NCBI RefSeq assembly: GCF_947501665.1
Contig: NZ_CANMWS010000001.1
Location: forward strand, 248,001 to 312,000
Direction of reading: 5' to 3'
Source: an uncultured Shewanella sp.
GTDB lineage: Bacteria > Pseudomonadota > Gammaproteobacteria > Enterobacterales > Shewanellaceae
DNA length: 64,000 bases
Shown here: positions 56,331 through 64,000 of the stretch, one piece after another
Position numbering within the stretch: the first letter of the stretch is position 1
Layout: each line of letters starts with the position of its first letter
Notes under the pieces: generated by a model
Seen by the model: only the letters and a program-made list of their open reading frames with translations
Told to the model about the DNA's origin: nothing
Database searches by the model: none
Translations under genes and position numbers: made by a program

Positions 56331-56888
56331 TTAGATATCCATTGGGAAAGTGAAAGTGAGCTGGATCATATCCATTCCATCATTTGGGTTTTGAAAACCA
56401 GCATTAGAGTAGTGTAGAAATCTTAAGTTAATATCATATTGTTTTATTTTGACGCCGATACTCATTCTATCTTCAAATTGCCAATAGCTAGATAAATTAC
56501 GCTGCTTGAGTGTATCGTCATAAAGATACTTATTAGAGAGATAGGCAATCCCTATTCCCAATTCTATATAGGGTTTGAAAAGTGCGCTATTATCGAAAAA
56601 AAAGAGTTGCAGTACAGGAGAGAGGGATAGCGTTGTGATATCGTTGTCGTGATTATTCCAATAACTTACTGAAAATTCAAAGTATCCAGACAAAGACATT
56701 ACTTTGCTTTGCCATAATGGAGAATTAAAATGATGTTGAAGACCGAGTCTGTAGGTGTCGGCTCCTCCATTCGCGTGACCGATACCCAATGAAAGATGAT
56801 CAATCAAAGGGGACGTTTTGGCGTGGCTCATTGATTGAAAAAGTAATAATAAGATAATGGAGACTGTGGCTTTTGATATTTTTTTAAT
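56331..56888 (-). CDS. pagL: Lipid A 3-O-deacylase, PagL-like (ATT start?)
   Basis: An outer-membrane barrel enzyme removing the 3-O acyl chain of lipid A. The core has LSLGIGHANGGADTYRLGL at the N-terminus, strand text such as FKPYIELGIGIAYLS, and the active-site motif FLHYSNAGF (His and Ser) with a later acidic DGMD. The first ATG (56831) falls after the signal peptide. In frame upstream, ATT at 56888 begins KKISKATVSIILLLLFQ, ending SHA, an obvious signal sequence, with AGTAGGT eight bases before it. So translation starts at ATT, or a former ATG was mutated. Confidence 0.78.
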   Translation of the reverse strand: MKKISKATVSIILLLLFQSMSHAKTSPLIDHLSLGIGHANGGADTYRLGLQHHFNSPLWQSKVMSLSGYFEFSVSYWNNHDNDITTLSLSPVLQLFFFDNSALFKPYIELGIGIAYLSNKYLYDDTLKQRNLSSYWQFEDRMSIGVKIKQYDINLRFLHYSNAGFQNPNDGMDMIQLTFTFPMDI

Positions 56889-56958
56889 CTTAATGACCTA
56901 CTAAAATAATAGAATTCACTTTTATTTTAGTTAGCCATTAATGCTTTAGCAGAATTTT

Positions 56959-58269
56959 TTATGGTTTATTTTCATCTAGCTGAGGAAAGGTGAGTGTTGC
57001 TGTGCAACCCTGAGGAAGAGTATTGTTAATTTCAAATTGCCATTGGTAGCGCTGACATAAGCTTTTGACAATGAGTAGCCCCAGTTGATGTCCTTGTTGA
57101 TTATTTTTATTATGGGGTAGAAGCCCTGAACCTTTATCGATTACCTGGATGTGTGCAGCTGTTATTTTGAGTGTGATATTGGATGACTCTGAAGCATTAA
57201 TAGCATTGGTGATGAGATTGGATAATAACATACGCAGTACGGCTTGACTGGCTTGGATCTTTGGCATTTCAGTGTGGATAATATTTATGTTGAGTTGTTT
57301 TTTTTGAGCGAGAAATCTCAAAGGTTCAATGAGTTGTGAAATCTCTTCAAGGGTAATAGTGCGTGTTGTGTTTTCAATGCTTTTTTCATGCTTAACTAAA
57401 TTAAGGAGCGCATCAACAGTGTGTTGCATTTCTAACGCGGCTCGTGTGATACGTTCTCTCTGCCTCGCTTGAAAAATAGGATTAGGATTTTGTTCTTGTA
57501 ATTTGGCGGCTCCAGTAATGACAGTCAGCGGCGTTCTCAATTCATGGCTAGCATATCGTGCAAAAGCTTGTTCTTGCTTGATGAGTTGTTCATTTTGTTC
57601 TCGATAATAATTGAGACTATCGGTTAATTCATTAAATTCAGAGGCGGACTCCGCTGACACACTAAATGCTCTATTGTTTTGACATGGATTGAGCTGCTTG
57701 AGCTGCTGACTGAGTTGAAAGACGGGCGCTATGAGCCGTTTTGAAATACGATTAATGGCTATACCGAAGGCGATGAATAATATCCCTATCAATATTAATA
57801 CAAAAAAATTAATGAGTAACCATTCATGGGAACTGAGTTCAACATTTTCCGTTGGCATGGTTAAAAAAAGAGGGGTCTTTTTGCCGTTAAGGGTGAACTC
57901 ACCCCGATAGAAAAAAAAGGAGACAGGCTCATTATCAGTATGTGGCTGGGGATCAGGTAAATTAATTTCACTTGAAAATCCAAGGGGGTATTGATCTAAT
58001 GCACCGTATTGGGCAGGAATGGCATCAAGTGAAAAGTAAGCTGTTGCATTTAACCCTATAGCGAGGGGCTGTTTTGCACCTTGTTGAAAAGATTGAATGG
58101 CATAAGGTGCGCTGACTTCTAGCTCATGTTGATTAACTTCATCTTCAATCCACTGCATTAAACTTAGAGTGATAAGGTGTAAGCTTAAGCCTAATATGAT
58201 TGCAATAAAGCTAAAGTAAATGAGTAAACGTTGGGGTAAGCTTTTAGCGGATATTTGTTTTTTTATCAT
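56959..58269 (-). CDS. Sensor histidine kinase (OmpR-type partner)
   Basis: 436 residues: helix 1 (about 17-36), a periplasmic domain of about 115 residues, helix 2 (about 152-172), HAMP-like linker, phosphoacceptor motif SHELRTPLTVITG, N-box LITNAINAS, G1 DKGSGLLP and a G2-like HQLGLLIVKSL. It follows the response-regulator gene by 51 bp. It precedes pagL, so lipid A remodelling genes are plausible targets; the arrangement recalls PhoPQ/CarRS-type envelope systems. Confidence 0.9.
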   Translation of the reverse strand: MIKKQISAKSLPQRLLIYFSFIAIILGLSLHLITLSLMQWIEDEVNQHELEVSAPYAIQSFQQGAKQPLAIGLNATAYFSLDAIPAQYGALDQYPLGFSSEINLPDPQPHTDNEPVSFFFYRGEFTLNGKKTPLFLTMPTENVELSSHEWLLINFFVLILIGILFIAFGIAINRISKRLIAPVFQLSQQLKQLNPCQNNRAFSVSAESASEFNELTDSLNYYREQNEQLIKQEQAFARYASHELRTPLTVITGAAKLQEQNPNPIFQARQRERITRAALEMQHTVDALLNLVKHEKSIENTTRTITLEEISQLIEPLRFLAQKKQLNINIIHTEMPKIQASQAVLRMLLSNLITNAINASESSNITLKITAAHIQVIDKGSGLLPHNKNNQQGHQLGLLIVKSLCQRYQWQFEINNTLPQGCTATLTFPQLDENKP

Positions 58270-58320
58270 GACGAAACCTCTACTTAAGTCATTCTTTTAG
58301 TTTAATGAATTAACATAAAC

Positions 58321-59013
58321 TTATTCATTCAACTGTAATCGAAAACCAATTTTTGGTACGGTGGCTAGCATTGGCTTTTCAAAAGGTTTATCAAGTTGGT
58401 TTCTAAGTTGGTACATGTGGCTGCGTAGCACATCATTACTGGGTGGTGATGCTCCCCAAATGGTGTCAATAATGTGCTCTCTTTTGACTATTCTGGGCGC
58501 TTGTTTAATTAATAATAATAGAATTTGATAAGTTGTCGGCGTGAGGATGAGTTTGATACCTTTGCGACGTATTTCATGTTTGTTTATATCAACCACAACA
58601 TCACCAAAATAAATATCTTCTCGAGCCACTTGGCCTCTGTGGCGTTTTACTAAGGCGTGAATACGTGCATTTAGCACATCTAAATCGAATGGTTTGCCTA
58701 AATAATCATCGACACCACAGTTAAAACCTTGTAGTTGATCCGTTTTGTTGTCTAATGCTGTGAGCATCAGCACGGGAGTAGAGCACCCCGATGCTCTTAA
58801 TTGTTTACATAAACTAAATCCATCCAGTTTAGGTAGCATGACATCGAGAATAATAACATCAAAATCAAAACGCTGAGCTAATGACAAGCCAAGCTCACCA
58901 TTATCAGCAAAATCTAATTCGGTGTTCTGAGCTTCGAAAAAATCGCATAAAATACCAGAAACATCCTTGTTATCTTCTATTATTAATAGCTTAAGTGTGT
59001 TGTTTTCGGTCAT
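58321..59013 (-). CDS. OmpR-family response regulator
   Basis: 230 residues from the ATG at 59013; the frame is open for 69 bp further, but that would add a non-family extension. The receiver domain has LLIIEDNKDVSG, the phospho-Asp in FDVIILDVMLPKLDG and the Lys in YLGKPFD. The C-terminal winged helix has LILTPTTYQILLLLI and SHMYQLRNQLDKPF. It is divergent from the glycosyltransferase module at 59131 with a 117-bp shared region, a natural place for its binding sites. Confidence 0.93.
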   Translation of the reverse strand: MTENNTLKLLIIEDNKDVSGILCDFFEAQNTELDFADNGELGLSLAQRFDFDVIILDVMLPKLDGFSLCKQLRASGCSTPVLMLTALDNKTDQLQGFNCGVDDYLGKPFDLDVLNARIHALVKRHRGQVAREDIYFGDVVVDINKHEIRRKGIKLILTPTTYQILLLLIKQAPRIVKREHIIDTIWGASPPSNDVLRSHMYQLRNQLDKPFEKPMLATVPKIGFRLQLNE

Positions 59014-59130
59014 TGTGTGAGCTCGTCTATGGCTAATTATCACCCAATTTTGTCGAAGAAATGTCAATGACATTTCATTCACTTAATATGTAGCATAGTG
59101 ACGGCATAATTGATGCGTAAGGACATAAAT

Positions 59131-60171
59131 ATGCCTTCACTTTCTCCACAGGGTACGTTAAAGACAAACGAAATTTGCTTGTCAATCATCATTCCTATGT
59201 TTAATGAAGCTGAAATGATTGAATCACTCGTAGCGAGATTAGACAGTGTACTACTGTCTCTCTCTGATACCGTTGAGATAGTCTTTGTTGATGACGGTAG
59301 CACAGATACGACATGGGACAAAGTCTGCGGTGCTGCTTTAGCTCACTGTGAATGTCAATGTATTAAGTTGAGTCGTAATTTTGGCAAGGAAGCCGCGATG
59401 TCTGCAGGTTTAGAGCAAGCTAGGGGTCTAGCCGTTATTATGATGGATGCTGACTTACAAGACCCACCAGAGTTAATCCCTGATATGTTAGCCGTATGGA
59501 GAGAAGGCTATGATGTTGTGAACATGAAACGCAGGCAAAGGCTAGGTGAGACTTGGTTTAAGCGGTTTTCGGCAAAGTGTTTTTATCGATTAATGAATTG
59601 GGTTTCAGACTCTGTGGTGCCAGAAAATGTGGGGGACTTTAGATTAATGAGCCGACAAGTGGTCGATAGTATCAATGGAATGCCCGAGCGTAATCGTTTT
59701 ATGAAAGGATTATTTAGTTGGCCAGGTTTTAAACAAAAGACCTTGATATTTGATAGGGATCCTCGTTTTGTGGGTAAAACAAAGTGGCATTATGGAAAAT
59801 TATTAGGCTTAGCGATGGATGGGATCACCTCTTTTAGTTTTAAGCCGTTAAGGTTAGCGACTTGGTGTGGTGTATTAACGGCGTTAAGTTCATTTGCTTA
59901 TGGTGCATGGGTGATCGTTAAAACATTATATCTTGGTGAAACGGTTGCTGGTTATCCTTCTATGATGGTGGTGCAATTGGGGCTCGCAGGCATTCAATTA
60001 TTAGCATTAGGTTTAATTGGTGAATATTTAGGAAGGGTCTTTGTAGAAGTTAAGCAGCGCCCTTTGTATTTAATTGAAGAAGTGTCACATCAAGTTCAAA
60101 AGAAACATGGAGTTAAGACTTCCGCAAGTACTTTATCTCAAGCCGAAGAAGCTCAGGAGTCACTTAAATGA
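59131..60171 (+). CDS. Family 2 glycosyltransferase, GtrB/ArnC-like
   Basis: 346 residues from the ATG at 59131 (AAGGA eight bases upstream). The GT-A domain has LSIIIPMFNEAEMIESL, VFVDDGSTDTTW and the metal-binding MMDADLQDPPELI. Two C-terminal membrane helices (about 245-310) and EYLGRVFVEVKQRPLY are typical of enzymes loading sugar onto undecaprenyl phosphate. It overlaps the next gene by 4 bp. The product, Und-P-sugar, would feed the ArnT-like enzyme. Confidence 0.92.
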   Translation: MPSLSPQGTLKTNEICLSIIIPMFNEAEMIESLVARLDSVLLSLSDTVEIVFVDDGSTDTTWDKVCGAALAHCECQCIKLSRNFGKEAAMSAGLEQARGLAVIMMDADLQDPPELIPDMLAVWREGYDVVNMKRRQRLGETWFKRFSAKCFYRLMNWVSDSVVPENVGDFRLMSRQVVDSINGMPERNRFMKGLFSWPGFKQKTLIFDRDPRFVGKTKWHYGKLLGLAMDGITSFSFKPLRLATWCGVLTALSSFAYGAWVIVKTLYLGETVAGYPSMMVVQLGLAGIQLLALGLIGEYLGRVFVEVKQRPLYLIEEVSHQVQKKHGVKTSASTLSQAEEAQESLK

Positions 60172-61553
60172 AAAAAGTTTGTTTATGGCGTTCATCAGGA
60201 TTAGTGTTGTTAGGCTTGTTAATCGTAAGGTTAGTGACGTTAGGTTTGTACCCTTTAATGGATACGACAGAGTCTCGATATGGCGAAATGGCAAGATTAA
60301 TGGTTGAAACCGGTAATTGGTTAACGCCTCAATTTAGTTATGGAGTACCGTTTTGGGGAAAGCCGCCACTACAAACTTGGATGAGCGCAGCTTCTATTTT
60401 CGTATTTGAAAATAATGAGTTTTTCCTAAGGCTTCCTCACTTTCTTGCTGGTGTCTTGGTGTTGTATGTGATTTATCATTTTGCAAAACGTAATCATATT
60501 TCAGCTATTAATAGTGTCATCCTTTTAATTTCGACTGTTGTGTTTTATATCAGTGCGGGTGCGGTGATGACAGATATGGCACTGACTGTCGGGATCACGC
60601 TGGCTATGGCCGGTTTTTATGGATCTTGGCAAGGTAAAATCGTCTGGGGTTATTTAGGCTTTGTTGGTTTAGCGATTGGTATGTTAGCAAAAGGACCGGT
60701 GACGCTAGTCATTTTTGCCATAGGGGTGGGAGTCTGGTTATTCTGGCAGTATGGGTTCATTAAACCATGGAAATTATTGTGGCAGCGTACCCCATTAATT
60801 TCAGGCACTTTATTGATGTTGGCGCTTTGCTTACCTTGGTATATTGCAGCAGAGCATGCAACTCCGGGCTTTTTGAAGTATTTTATTATCGGGGAGCACT
60901 GGGATCGTTTCATGGATAGCGGTTGGAAAGGGGATTTATACGGTAGTGCACATGATAGGGTGCGTGGCACCATTTGGGTTTATTTTATCGTTGCTGCTTT
61001 GCCGTGGAGTCTGTATTTGCCGAAGGCATTATATAAACTATATAGAGAAGGAAAAAGTGGTTTTGATGCGCTGACAGCATTCTTATTATGCTGGATGCTT
61101 TCTCCTTTATTACTATTTACTTTAGCTGGAAATATTTTGCCTGCTTATGTATTACCTGGTGTGCCAGCGCTAGCCTTATTGGTAGCAAAAGCGTGGGGTG
61201 ATGCGGGTGTGCCGAGATTGAAAATTATAGCAGTTAGCATGGCAATATTACTGATTTTAACTTTGATAGGACTAAGAGAGGGTCCCATTAAAGAGAAGAG
61301 TGAGAAATGGCTATTAGCTCAACGAACACAATCTTTACCCACTTATTATTGGGGTAAAGTTCCGTTCTCAGCCCAGTATTATAGTCAGGGACAAGTGCAG
61401 GTAGTAAAACCTAAGCAAGCGTTATCAATATTACCTCAAACACCTTATTATATCGTCGTGAAAGATAGAGTTTTGGAAGATAATAGCTTATTTGATCAAT
61501 GTCAAAGGCAGGCAAATACCAATAAGAAAGTCCTATTATTATGTGGAAATTAA
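60168..61553 (+). CDS. GT-C glycosyltransferase, ArnT/PMT-like
   Basis: 461 residues with about ten membrane helices. The first periplasmic loop has MDTTESRYGEMARLMVET with acidic catalytic-type residues, then GKPPLQTWMSAASI. A later loop has HATPGFLKYFIIGEHWDRF, as in ArnT-type transferases. It transfers a sugar from undecaprenyl phosphate to lipid A, O-antigen or protein in the periplasm. It is shorter than E. coli ArnT (550), having a reduced C-terminal domain. Confidence 0.88.
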   Translation: MKKVCLWRSSGLVLLGLLIVRLVTLGLYPLMDTTESRYGEMARLMVETGNWLTPQFSYGVPFWGKPPLQTWMSAASIFVFENNEFFLRLPHFLAGVLVLYVIYHFAKRNHISAINSVILLISTVVFYISAGAVMTDMALTVGITLAMAGFYGSWQGKIVWGYLGFVGLAIGMLAKGPVTLVIFAIGVGVWLFWQYGFIKPWKLLWQRTPLISGTLLMLALCLPWYIAAEHATPGFLKYFIIGEHWDRFMDSGWKGDLYGSAHDRVRGTIWVYFIVAALPWSLYLPKALYKLYREGKSGFDALTAFLLCWMLSPLLLFTLAGNILPAYVLPGVPALALLVAKAWGDAGVPRLKIIAVSMAILLILTLIGLREGPIKEKSEKWLLAQRTQSLPTYYWGKVPFSAQYYSQGQVQVVKPKQALSILPQTPYYIVVKDRVLEDNSLFDQCQRQANTNKKVLLLCGN

Positions 61554-61564
61554 TCGGATATATT

Positions 61565-61966
61565 ATGACTCCCAATAATGAGGTCATGCGTTTTTTACTG
61601 GTGGGGGGCAGTGTTTTTTTTATTGATATGACGCTGTTTATAGCACTTTATCAATGGGAAGGCCTGACTGTTTTTCAAGCGAGGCTCATCGCTTTTTTGG
61701 TGGCGACTATGCTTACTTGGCTGGGAAATCGATGTTTTACTTTTCGACATCGCAGTCAATTAAATAAGGGGCCACAATTTACCATAGCCTTGGTTGTTTC
61801 CTGTTTTGCTGCAGGGGTCAATTTGGGGGTATTTTATTTATTAGGCCTATTTTTGCCTGCAAATATTATTTTTGCAGCTTCTTCTTTAGCCATAGGTGTA
61901 TTGGCCGGATTAGTCGTGAACTGGTGTGGCTCAACTTGGGTCACTTATCGACACATTAAGGAATAA
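61565..61966 (+). CDS. GtrA-like membrane protein
   Basis: 133 residues from the ATG at 61565 (CGGA upstream); an ATG at 61541 overlapping the previous gene is an alternative start. It has four membrane helices with family text RFLLVGGSVFFIDMTLF, WLGNRCFTFRHRS and the C-terminal VNWCGSTWVTYRH. GtrA proteins are thought to flip the undecaprenyl-phosphate sugar. With its two upstream partners it completes a three-gene surface glycosylation module. Confidence 0.88.
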   Translation: MTPNNEVMRFLLVGGSVFFIDMTLFIALYQWEGLTVFQARLIAFLVATMLTWLGNRCFTFRHRSQLNKGPQFTIALVVSCFAAGVNLGVFYLLGLFLPANIIFAASSLAIGVLAGLVVNWCGSTWVTYRHIKE

Positions 61967-62020
61967 TACCAGTTTAATCAATTTGGTATAAGGTTAACGA
62001 GAAACATACCTAGATAAAAT

Positions 62021-62076
62021 AAAAGCGCAAAGCCGAAACTCTAATCGTTGGGGGCGATACAAAGGATCGGCTTTGC
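62021..62076 (-). terminator. Long-loop terminator after the micro-ORF pair
   Basis: GCAAAGCCGA (62028-62037) pairs with TCGGCTTTGC (62067-62076). On the minus strand the stem is followed by GCTTTTATTTTA. It lies 13 bp downstream of micro-ORF 2 and supports an independent minus-strand transcript. Confidence 0.7.
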
Positions 62077-62088
62077 TATGTAGGGGGG

Positions 62089-62181
62089 TTATTTTTCGAC
62101 ATCCCATTGACTGATGCCTAAATGCCTCAGTAAAAACCAATGTTCACTGTAGTTTTTGAGCCAGCCCTTTAAATAATTCAT
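62089..62181 (-). CDS. Micro-ORF 2, 30-aa SQWDV peptide
   Basis: The ATG at 62181 is preceded by AAGGA at normal spacing. The product is a basic, Trp/Tyr-rich amphipathic peptide (NYLKGWLKNYSEHWF) ending LGISQWDVEK. It shares with micro-ORF 1 the pattern Met-Asn, Lys at position 5, Lys-x-Tyr, a central Trp, His and Gly-x-Ser-Gln-Trp-Asp-Val. The 2-bp gap to micro-ORF 1 indicates translational coupling. No known family recognised. Confidence 0.7.
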   Translation of the reverse strand: MNYLKGWLKNYSEHWFLLRHLGISQWDVEK

Positions 62182-62183
62182 TA

Positions 62184-62291
62184 TCATTTCCTTTTGGGTT
62201 GATAGACATCCCATTGACTGAAGCCTACATGAGGTTGTGATAACCAATAGTCGAAATATCGCTTAATCCGCTCTTTGACTTGATTCATCAT
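62184..62291 (-). CDS. Micro-ORF 1, 35-aa SQWDV peptide
   Basis: The ATG at 62291 (or the next one at 62288) is preceded by AGAGGA. The peptide has a basic helix VKERIKRYFDYWLSQ followed by HVGFSQWDVYQ and a basic tail PKRK. It resembles micro-ORF 2 over most of its length, so the pair arose by duplication. Two good ribosome sites, coupled spacing, shared sequence and a terminator make translation likely. A perfect palindrome CATGAAT-A-ATTCATG (62330-62344) lies 39 bp upstream. Role unknown. Confidence 0.7.
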   Translation of the reverse strand: MMNQVKERIKRYFDYWLSQPHVGFSQWDVYQPKRK

Positions 62292-62587
62292 GGTTTCCTC
62301 TAGGGTTTACATTGACGTTCAATAAACATCATGAATAATTCATGCCAATATGGGACCGTATATTTAATTTTTATTTACAATGACTTACTAATATTTACTT
62401 TTTAAGCTTTTTTATTTAAGGGATAAGATAGTGCAAATGCACCTTAATAGTGCAACTTATAAGGTCGTCAAGTGTTCGCATTCTTAAATAACTTGAGGTT
62501 ATACTAGTGCCAAATTTATCAAAATGATTAAGAATTGATCACACTTTTGAGTGGTTTTCTGATTTTTTGTCGTAATGAGGAAAAAAA

Positions 62588-63259
62588 GTGATAAAAGTAA
62601 TGAAGCGGATTTTTACTCCTATATTAATGGGGAGTGTCGCTATTGCGATGGCAGGCTGTCAAACCGTCAACCCTTATACTAATGAAACTGAGACGGCTAA
62701 TGCCACAACTGGTGCAGTGATTGGTGCAATTGCGGGCACCGTAATTGGTGTGGCATCTTCAAGTAAAAGTGATCGTGGAAAAGGGGCGTTGATTGGCGCA
62801 GCATCTGGTGCAGCTTTAGGTGGTGGTGTCGGCTATTACATGGATGTGCAAGAAGCGGAACTGAGAAAACAATTACAATCGACGGGAGTGAGTGTGACCC
62901 GTAATGGCGAAAATATTATTTTGAACATGCCTAATGCAGTGACTTTTGGCGTCGATCAAACAAATTTAAGTCAAGGGGCTAAAAATGTGCTCAATAGTGT
63001 TGCTGTCGTCGCAAAAAAATATGATAACACTCGCTTAAATGTATTGGGTTATACCGACAGCTCAGGGTCTGCATCCTATAACTTGCGTTTGTCTCAAGTA
63101 AGGGCGAGCGAGGTGGCTAATTATCTGATGTCTAGACAAATCAAGTCAAGTCGTTTGAGCTCACAAGGAATGGGAGAAGTCGCTCCTATTGCGAGTAATA
63201 GTACGAAAGCGGGACGTTCTCAAAATAGGCGAGTAGAAATTGTCATGAGCCCGCTGTAA
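62588..63259 (+). CDS. OmpA-family lipoprotein with glycine zipper (YiaD-like)
   Basis: 223 residues, GTG start with GAGGA seven bases upstream. The lipoprotein signal ends MAGC (Cys24). Residues 38-85 are Gly/Ala-rich zipper helices (TGAVIGAIAGTVIGVASS, GALIGAASGAALGGGVGYYM). The C-terminal OmpA domain binds peptidoglycan (NVLGYTDSSGSASYNLRLSQ, RASEVANYL, ending NRRVEIVM). It anchors the outer membrane to the wall. The 620 bp between GtrA and this gene contain only the micro-ORFs and their signals. Confidence 0.92.
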   Translation: MIKVMKRIFTPILMGSVAIAMAGCQTVNPYTNETETANATTGAVIGAIAGTVIGVASSSKSDRGKGALIGAASGAALGGGVGYYMDVQEAELRKQLQSTGVSVTRNGENIILNMPNAVTFGVDQTNLSQGAKNVLNSVAVVAKKYDNTRLNVLGYTDSSGSASYNLRLSQVRASEVANYLMSRQIKSSRLSSQGMGEVAPIASNSTKAGRSQNRRVEIVMSPL

Positions 63260-63293
63260 AGTGCGGTGTTTATATTGATTAAAAGTTGAATTT

Positions 63294-63317
63294 GAAAAAG
63301 CCAAGGACGGTTTTTAT
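63294..63317. terminator. Weak bidirectional hairpin
   Basis: AAAAAGCC and GGTTTTT can pair around AAGGAC, between the convergent OmpA-like gene and ptsO. It is short and bulged, so only a tentative terminator. Confidence 0.4.
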
Positions 63318-63343
63318 GACCACACTTTTTGTCTTGTTAGGTC

Positions 63344-63619
63344 TTATGATTCTTCGTCAAATTTTTCATTAATCAATTTGCAAACGGCATCTAGTGCTTC
63401 TTTTGCATCTTTACCTTTGGCAACAAGGGTAACTGTTTTCCCCATGCTACTCTCTAACATCAATAAACCTAATACACTGGAAGCTGATGCTTGTTTATCA
63501 TCTTGGATCACGGTAATTTCTGCATCAAATTCGGACGCTAAAATAGCAAGCTTAGTTGCGGCTCGAGCATGCAATCCGAGTTTGTTACAGATAGTGATTT
63601 CTCGCGTTAGTTTCAACAT
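63344..63619 (-). CDS. ptsO: Phosphocarrier NPr (nitrogen PTS HPr)
   Basis: 91 residues with the HPr site GLHARAATKL (phospho-His in LHAR) and the Ser region SASSVLGLLMLESSMG. The gene follows rapZ by 3 bp, the standard order of the rpoN-hpf-ptsN-rapZ-ptsO cluster, so this is NPr, not the sugar-PTS HPr. NPr passes phosphate from PtsP to PtsN. Confidence 0.95.
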   Translation of the reverse strand: MLKLTREITICNKLGLHARAATKLAILASEFDAEITVIQDDKQASASSVLGLLMLESSMGKTVTLVAKGKDAKEALDAVCKLINEKFDEES

Positions 63620-63622
63620 AAG

Positions 63623-64000
63623 TTAGTTTAACTCCCTATGCCTTGCTTGTACTTTATGTTTACCACCCATAAAGCGCCTTGCTAGTTGTTCTGCTACATA
63701 AACAGAGCGGTGTTGTCCGCCAGTACAACCGATAGCAATCGTAAGATAACTGCGATTATTACGTTCTAAATGAGGTAACCATGTATGCAATAGGTTTTCT
63801 ATTTGCCAGATTAACTTATTGACCAAAGCTTCTTGATTCAAGAATATCTGTACTGGTTCGTCTAAGCCTGTCATCGGTCTGAGTTCTGGCTTCCAATGAG
63901 GATTAGGTAAGAAACGTACATCAAATAAAAAGTCTGCCTCTTTTGGCATGCCGTGTTTAAAGCCAAAAGATTCAAAATTAATGACTAGCTCTTTATGTGT
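63623..64000 (-). CDS. rapZ: RNase adapter RapZ, C-terminal part (runs off right edge)
   Basis: The frame is open to the right edge; the visible 125 residues are the C-terminal domain. It shows [20 protein letters not shown] and [19 protein letters not shown], then the [14 protein letters not shown] motif. RapZ senses glucosamine-6-phosphate and guides RNase E to GlmZ sRNA. The N-terminal Walker domain is outside the window. Confidence 0.95.
   Translation of the reverse strand, partial: THKELVINFESFGFKHGMPKEADFLFDVRFLPNPHWKPELRPMTGLDEPVQIFLNQEALVNKLIWQIENLLHTWLPHLERNNRSYLTIAIGCTGGQHRSVYVAEQLARRFMGGKHKVQARHRELN

Overview
The window reads as chromosomal DNA of an AT-rich marine gammaproteobacterium close to Shewanella, possibly the Parashewanella branch. 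Pointers are the ilvY/ilvC plus ilvLGMEDA arrangement beside comM, srkA with dsbA, zapB and ytfK, a YajR-type transporter next to ssb with a long Gln-rich linker, rapZ-ptsO, and a decayed selO of Shewanella type. The genus is inferred from gene content and protein style, not from a search. No rRNA, tRNA or CRISPR array was seen.

Layout. 1-2.4 kb: the end of a TPR-like gene, then a selO pseudogene broken by stops, frameshifts and two insertions of a small terminal-inverted-repeat element. 2.4-7 kb: srkA, two dsbA paralogues, ytfK, zapB and an outer-membrane barrel gene. 7.3-12 kb: a branched-chain aminotransferase, two YihG-like acyltransferases and comM. 12.3-15 kb: three tandem alpha/beta-hydrolase paralogues; two lack the nucleophilic serine and the third also has a premature TGA. 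15-28 kb: a threonine-synthase-like enzyme, AraC/MFS, a putative type III effector, GNAT, an SMP-30 protein, an AaeAB-like efflux pair, a third copy of the small element, and a sodium symporter with an unannotated 59-residue partner. 27.6-37 kb: ilvY-ilvC, then leader peptide, attenuator and ilvGMEDA. 37-42 kb: class V aminotransferase, dihaem cytochrome with an AOC-barrel protein, YajR and ssb.

42-46.3 kb is accessory DNA: small secreted or orphan genes, a 390-bp element with inverted termini, an IS110 relic, and an InvB/Spa15-like chaperone followed by an effector with the His-Gly...Ser-Cys signature of clan CD cysteine peptidases. 46.5-53.4 kb: a methyltransferase, a TetR-controlled RND pump and a DUF302 protein. 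53.6-62 kb looks like a surface-remodelling block. On the minus strand a two-component system precedes pagL, an MFS transporter, a soluble histidine kinase and an H-NOX gene with a TGA at codon 29. On the plus strand lie GtrB/ArnC-like, ArnT-like and GtrA-like genes. 62.0-62.3 kb holds two tandem micro-ORFs whose peptides both contain a Gly-x-SQWDV motif. The window ends with an OmpA-like lipoprotein, ptsO and the 3' part of rapZ.

The best candidates for undescribed biology are the SQWDV micro-ORF pair, the chaperone/clan-CD effector pair, the catalytically degenerate hydrolase trio and the PagL-MFS-kinase-H-NOX operon.
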